From Pseudomonadota bacterium (lineage in GTDB: Bacteria > Bdellovibrionota_C > UBA2361 > OMIW01), in the NCBI GenBank assembly GCA_900299205.1, contig OMIW01000166.1, positions 1-9,005 on the forward strand: a DNA stretch of 9,005 bases, written 5' to 3'. Numbering within the stretch: position 1 is the stretch's first letter; each line of letters starts with the position of its first letter. Positions 7,511-9,005 of this stretch are shown piece after piece. The notes beneath the pieces are model-generated. The model did no database searches, was not told the origin of the DNA, and saw only the letters and a list, made by a program, of their open reading frames with translations. The translations under genes were made by a program, and so were the position numbers.

Positions 7511-7538
7511 TGGTAATACGGCCGAATCCTTATTACCA
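7511..7538. repeat. Operator-like inverted repeat upstream of the glycosyltransferase
   Basis: A perfect 8-bp dyad, TGGTAATA (7511-7518) and TATTACCA (7531-7538), is separated by 12 bp, so the half-sites are about 20 bp (two helical turns) apart. It sits 14 bp upstream of the glycosyltransferase ATG at 7497. It could bind a dimeric regulator, or fold in the reverse-strand transcript next to the translation start. Both readings are inference. Confidence 0.55.
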
Positions 7539-7545
7539 TAACCCG

Positions 7546-7570
7546 CCAGTCTCGGGGAGGAGGGGACTGG
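7546..7570 (-). repeat. Inverted repeat after the hypothetical gene, possible weak terminator
   Basis: CCAGTC (7546-7551) and GACTGG (7565-7570) form a 6-bp perfect stem around a pyrimidine-rich loop on the reverse strand. It begins 7 bp after the stop of the reverse-strand gene ending at 7578. There is no T tract after it, so it is a poor intrinsic terminator. It may be an mRNA 3'-end or processing structure between two co-directional genes. Confidence 0.35.
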
Positions 7571-7577
7571 ATTAAGG

Positions 7578-7958
7578 TTACCCTTGATGCAAATTCTGAA
7601 AGATCTCCTCGGCCCATTCACGCAAACGGGGTAGTGGCGGAAGGCTCGTACGAGTTGGTGCATCTATCAGAGCGAGGTGGCCTCCGCTTTCGCCCTGAAC
7701 CACCGTATAGCTCCATCGCTCGGGACTCGTCGAAGCACGACATGAGGGGTTATGCTTGTTCCAGTTTCGGAGCTTCTCCCTAAGGTCAGCAACGACATTA
7801 TCGGGGATTTCCCCTGGTAGTGTCTTAGTGGACCATCTATCTAAGGTGGCTGTCGCCGGGCCTCCGCTTCTGTTTATTCGGGGGAGAGGCGCGATAACGG
7901 AGGTGGCGATGTCGTTATGAGAGGCCAATCCCTGCTGTGAAGAAACAAGTTTTGTCAT
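7578..7958 (-). CDS. Hypothetical protein, possibly a divergent FlaG-like protein
   Basis: A 126-residue product from ATG 7958; a GTG at 8006 would add 16 residues but has no ribosome-binding site. The first 45 residues look disordered (Ser, Thr, Ala, Pro, Asn). After these come a short charged helix (A-D-L-R-E-K-L), then W-S-Y-T-V-V, G-H-L-A-L-I-D-A-P-T, L-P-P-L-P and a final helix R-L-R-E-W-A-E-E-I-F. The order disordered N-terminus, helix, beta strand, V/I-D-x-x-T, P, terminal helix resembles the layout of FlaG (V-I-D-x-x-T-G-E-V-I-R-Q-I-P-x-E). The similarity is weak and comes from eye alignment only. No signal peptide or membrane span is seen. It lies 80 bp upstream of, and in the same direction as, the glycosyltransferase, with a weak AGAAG upstream of the start. 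It may be unrelated to FlaG or even non-coding. Confidence 0.5.
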   Translation of the reverse strand: MTKLVSSQQGLASHNDIATSVIAPLPRINRSGGPATATLDRWSTKTLPGEIPDNVVADLREKLRNWNKHNPSCRASTSPERWSYTVVQGESGGHLALIDAPTRTSLPPLPRLREWAEEIFQNLHQG

Positions 7959-8389
7959 GATGTTACGACTTCTGTACGATGACACTTCGGCCCCTGGGGA
8001 CCACACTGGAGAACGCTAACAAAATCATCTCACATCCGTCGGAGGGAGCCCTCGGCTCGCTCTGCCAGAGTGTCCCATTCTAGACAATTTGCACTATATA
8101 TATCCTGTTGCAGAGTAAATCGTTTAGCCCCGAAATCTCAGGGGAACTATCTCTTTTTCTCACATTAATTTTCTTACTCAGCCATTGACTAGCACTTCTT
8201 CAATTTCGTAGGGTAGAGGAATACCGAGTTGTAAATGCCTGTTAGGAGGCGACATCGACTGGGTAAAAGACAATCGAATAGCGGGTAGAGGGCGAGGATG
8301 TTTCGCGCGGTCGTTTCCGAAGCGATGTGTTGTGAGATTATCTGGTAGCTAGAGGTTATTTACGGAGGGTTTTAGGTGAGGACAGGGAG
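7959..8389. other. Gene-free intergenic region
   Basis: No open frame of credible length or composition is seen on either strand across this stretch. The part from about 8080 to 8230 is more AT-rich than the flanking genes. Small self-complementary patches occur, such as GAGCC-CTC-GGCTC near 8047-8059 and CCCC/GGGG flanking about 8127-8144, but none is strong. Apart from the weak reverse promoter candidate listed separately, I see no tRNA, rRNA, CRISPR or insertion-sequence features. It may hold divergent promoters or an unrecognised small RNA. Confidence 0.6.
8093..8119 (-). promoter_or_regulatory. Weak sigma-70-like promoter candidate, reverse strand
   Basis: On the reverse strand TTTACT (8114-8119) and TATAGT (8093-8098) resemble -35 and -10 boxes, with 15 bp between them, shorter than the optimal 17. 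The -10 region lies in an alternating TATATATA run. It could drive the reverse-strand genes ending at 7578 and 6370, leaving a leader of about 125 nt. AT-rich DNA often gives such matches by chance. Confidence 0.22.
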
Positions 8390-8445
8390 ACGAAGCGATT
8401 CTAAATAGGGGCTTTTAACTCCTATTTGGAGTCGCTTTGTGCGAC
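8390..8445 (+). ncRNA. Long RNA hairpin with an overlapping alternative hairpin
   Basis: Bases 8390-8409 pair with 8421-8440 as an uninterrupted 20-bp stem if G-U pairs are allowed (three wobbles: 8392/8438, 8399/8431, 8402/8428). Two more inner pairs (8410/8420 as G-U, 8411/8419) would leave the 7-base loop CTTTTAA. All imperfect pairs are G-U on the plus-strand RNA and would be A-C mismatches on the other strand, so a plus-strand transcript is implied. A second hairpin, GTCGC (8431-8435) with GCGAC (8441-8445) around TTTGT, shares the right arm and cannot form at the same time. The structure ends about 21 bp before the ATG at 8467, which suggests a 5'-leader element. A MITE or REP-like repeat is the alternative. 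Confidence 0.5.
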
Positions 8446-8466
8446 TTGTTCCCTTGCAAATTAAAA

Positions 8467-8700
8467 ATGGACGTAGTGGAAACGTGCGTGGCGTCAGGAA
8501 AGGTGTTCTGCCCCGCTTTGGTGTGGCAGCAAGAAAATGTTGGATTTTCGATAGTCCGAACTGAGAGTGGTCCGCAGCTTTATAAGGGCGGAAAGCTCAT
8601 CCCCTTTGACCCAAGCGAGGTGCCGGACGAGATACTGCGCTTGTATGATGGGCTGGGAGAAGTTTGCGATTCTGGGTGTTTCAGGATCGTAACTGTCTAG
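8467..8700 (+). CDS. Small hypothetical protein (77 aa)
   Basis: I do not recognise this protein. It is 77 residues with four cysteines, C7, C15 and a C-D-S-G-C pair near the C-terminus, which could bind metal or form disulfides. The middle reads V-G-F-S-I-V, L-Y-K-G-G-K-L-I-P-F-D and an acidic helix E-V-P-D-E-I-L-R-L-Y, suggesting a small alpha/beta fold. No signal peptide or membrane segment is seen. ATG 8467 is chosen; an in-frame TTG at 8437 lies inside the upstream hairpin. There is no Shine-Dalgarno (the upstream bases are AT-rich). A terminator-like stem starts 15 bp after the stop, and a folded leader lies upstream. Both support a real transcription unit but do not prove translation. 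Confidence 0.5.
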   Translation: MDVVETCVASGKVFCPALVWQQENVGFSIVRTESGPQLYKGGKLIPFDPSEVPDEILRLYDGLGEVCDSGCFRIVTV

Positions 8701-8714
8701 CGGAATGAGTCGTA

Positions 8715-8737
8715 GGGAGGCCCTTCAAAGGTCTCCC
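8715..8737 (+). terminator. Terminator-like hairpin after the 77-aa gene
   Basis: GGGAGGCC (8715-8722) pairs with GGTCTCCC (8730-8737) as an 8-bp stem with one G-U, around the loop CTTCAAA. It begins 15 bp after the stop at 8700. The following bases lack a solid T run, so intrinsic termination would be weak on either strand. The single wobble is G-U in the plus-strand RNA. Confidence 0.4.
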
Positions 8738-8821
8738 CCGGCTGAAAATGGTTATTTCTCTCCTCTAGCTTCCCGATAATCTCTTAGGGCCCCCGCCTCT
8801 CCTCAAGTACGAGGCCGTGCG

Positions 8822-9005
8822 TCAACATTGCGGGGACGCTTGTACAGTCGACCGCCTGATCCGAACCTCTCTCCCGTCAATACGCAGTACCACCACCTCG
8901 ATCCGATACCGCACCACTCCCATACGCTTCAACCTCACCCCATGCTGCCCCATAAATACCTCGGTTGCCCCTCTCACCCGCTCTACCTGCGCCTCGCTCA
9001 CCACC
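8822..9005 (-). CDS. Partial gene, C-terminus resembling YraN/UPF0102 family
   Basis: Only the last 60 or so codons are in the window; the reading frame runs off the right edge, so the GTG at 9004 need not be the true start. The visible part has a helix with V-S-E-A-Q-V-E-R-V-R-G-A-T-E-V-F-M-G-Q-H, then V-R-Y-R-I-E-V-V-V-L and D-G-R-E-V-R-I-R-R-S. This parallels the C-terminal third of YraN-type proteins (V-T-x-x-K-Q, a helix ending L-A-R-H, then R-F-D-V-V-A). YraN has a restriction-endonuclease-like fold whose biochemical role is not well settled. The usual Asp in R-F-D-V-V is Ile here. The assignment is from memory of the family pattern and is tentative. Confidence 0.45.
   Translation of the reverse strand, partial: VVSEAQVERVRGATEVFMGQHGVRLKRMGVVRYRIEVVVLRIDGREVRIRRSTVQASPQC

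Noticed and set aside
7498-7617. Longer N-terminus of the glycosyltransferase
   Set aside because: The extra 40 residues precede the expected first beta strand, overlap the upstream gene and span two inverted repeats, so they are more likely non-coding.
8185-8214. TTGACT with a downstream TAGGGT as a plus-strand promoter for the 77-aa gene
   Set aside because: The -10 matches only three of six positions and the spacer is 18 bp; not distinguishable from chance.
8298-8348. 16-codon open frame (MFRAVVSEAMCC...) as an attenuation leader peptide
   Set aside because: It ends about 40 nt before the long hairpin, too far for a stalled ribosome to alter folding in the usual way, and has no codon run matched to a pathway.
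8390-8445. tRNA, integron attC site or intrinsic terminator
   Set aside because: No T-loop or anticodon arms, no attC core motifs, and no T run after the stem.

Overview
The window carries the proximal rod, MS-ring and export-apparatus part of a bacterial flagellar gene cluster, followed by a reversed pair of accessory genes and a gene-poor stretch. The base composition is moderate by eye. A GG-N10-GC sigma-54 promoter candidate in front of flgB suggests a diderm (Gram-negative-type) bacterium with RpoN-controlled flagella, but the lineage cannot be named from this sequence alone. CGA is an unusually frequent arginine codon in fliI.

Layout. From 77 to 6440 (+ strand) there are eight tightly packed genes: flgB, flgC, fliE, fliF, fliH, fliI, fliJ and a membrane-anchored coiled-coil protein with a MgtE-N-like C-terminus (MotE/YlxF type). 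They look like one operon driven from the sigma-54 site at 11-26. Gaps are about 40-60 bp, and fliH/fliI and fliJ/motE-like overlap. Together they encode the proximal rod (FlgB, FlgC), the rod/MS-ring adaptor (FliE), the MS ring (FliF) and the export ATPase complex (FliH, FliI, FliJ). The usual fliG is absent from its normal place between fliF and fliH, where only 52 bp remain, yet FliF still has its FliG-binding tail.

From 7958 down to 6370 (- strand) lie a small hypothetical gene whose C-terminal half faintly resembles FlaG, and a GT4-family glycosyltransferase. The glycosyltransferase converges on the flagellar operon and overlaps its last gene by 71 bp. The 80 bp between the two reverse genes hold two consecutive inverted repeats.

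From 7959 to 8466 no convincing gene is seen, but a long hairpin (8390-8440) with a competing small hairpin (8431-8445) stands just before a 77-codon hypothetical gene (8467-8700). That gene is followed by a terminator-like stem. The window closes with the 3' end of a reverse-strand gene resembling the C-terminus of the YraN/UPF0102 family.

The most interesting points are the missing fliG, the glycosyltransferase tail encoded wholly antisense to the motE-like gene, the operator-like dyad before the glycosyltransferase, and the plus-strand-specific hairpin upstream of the small orphan gene. I found no convincing evidence of a wholly new multi-gene system.
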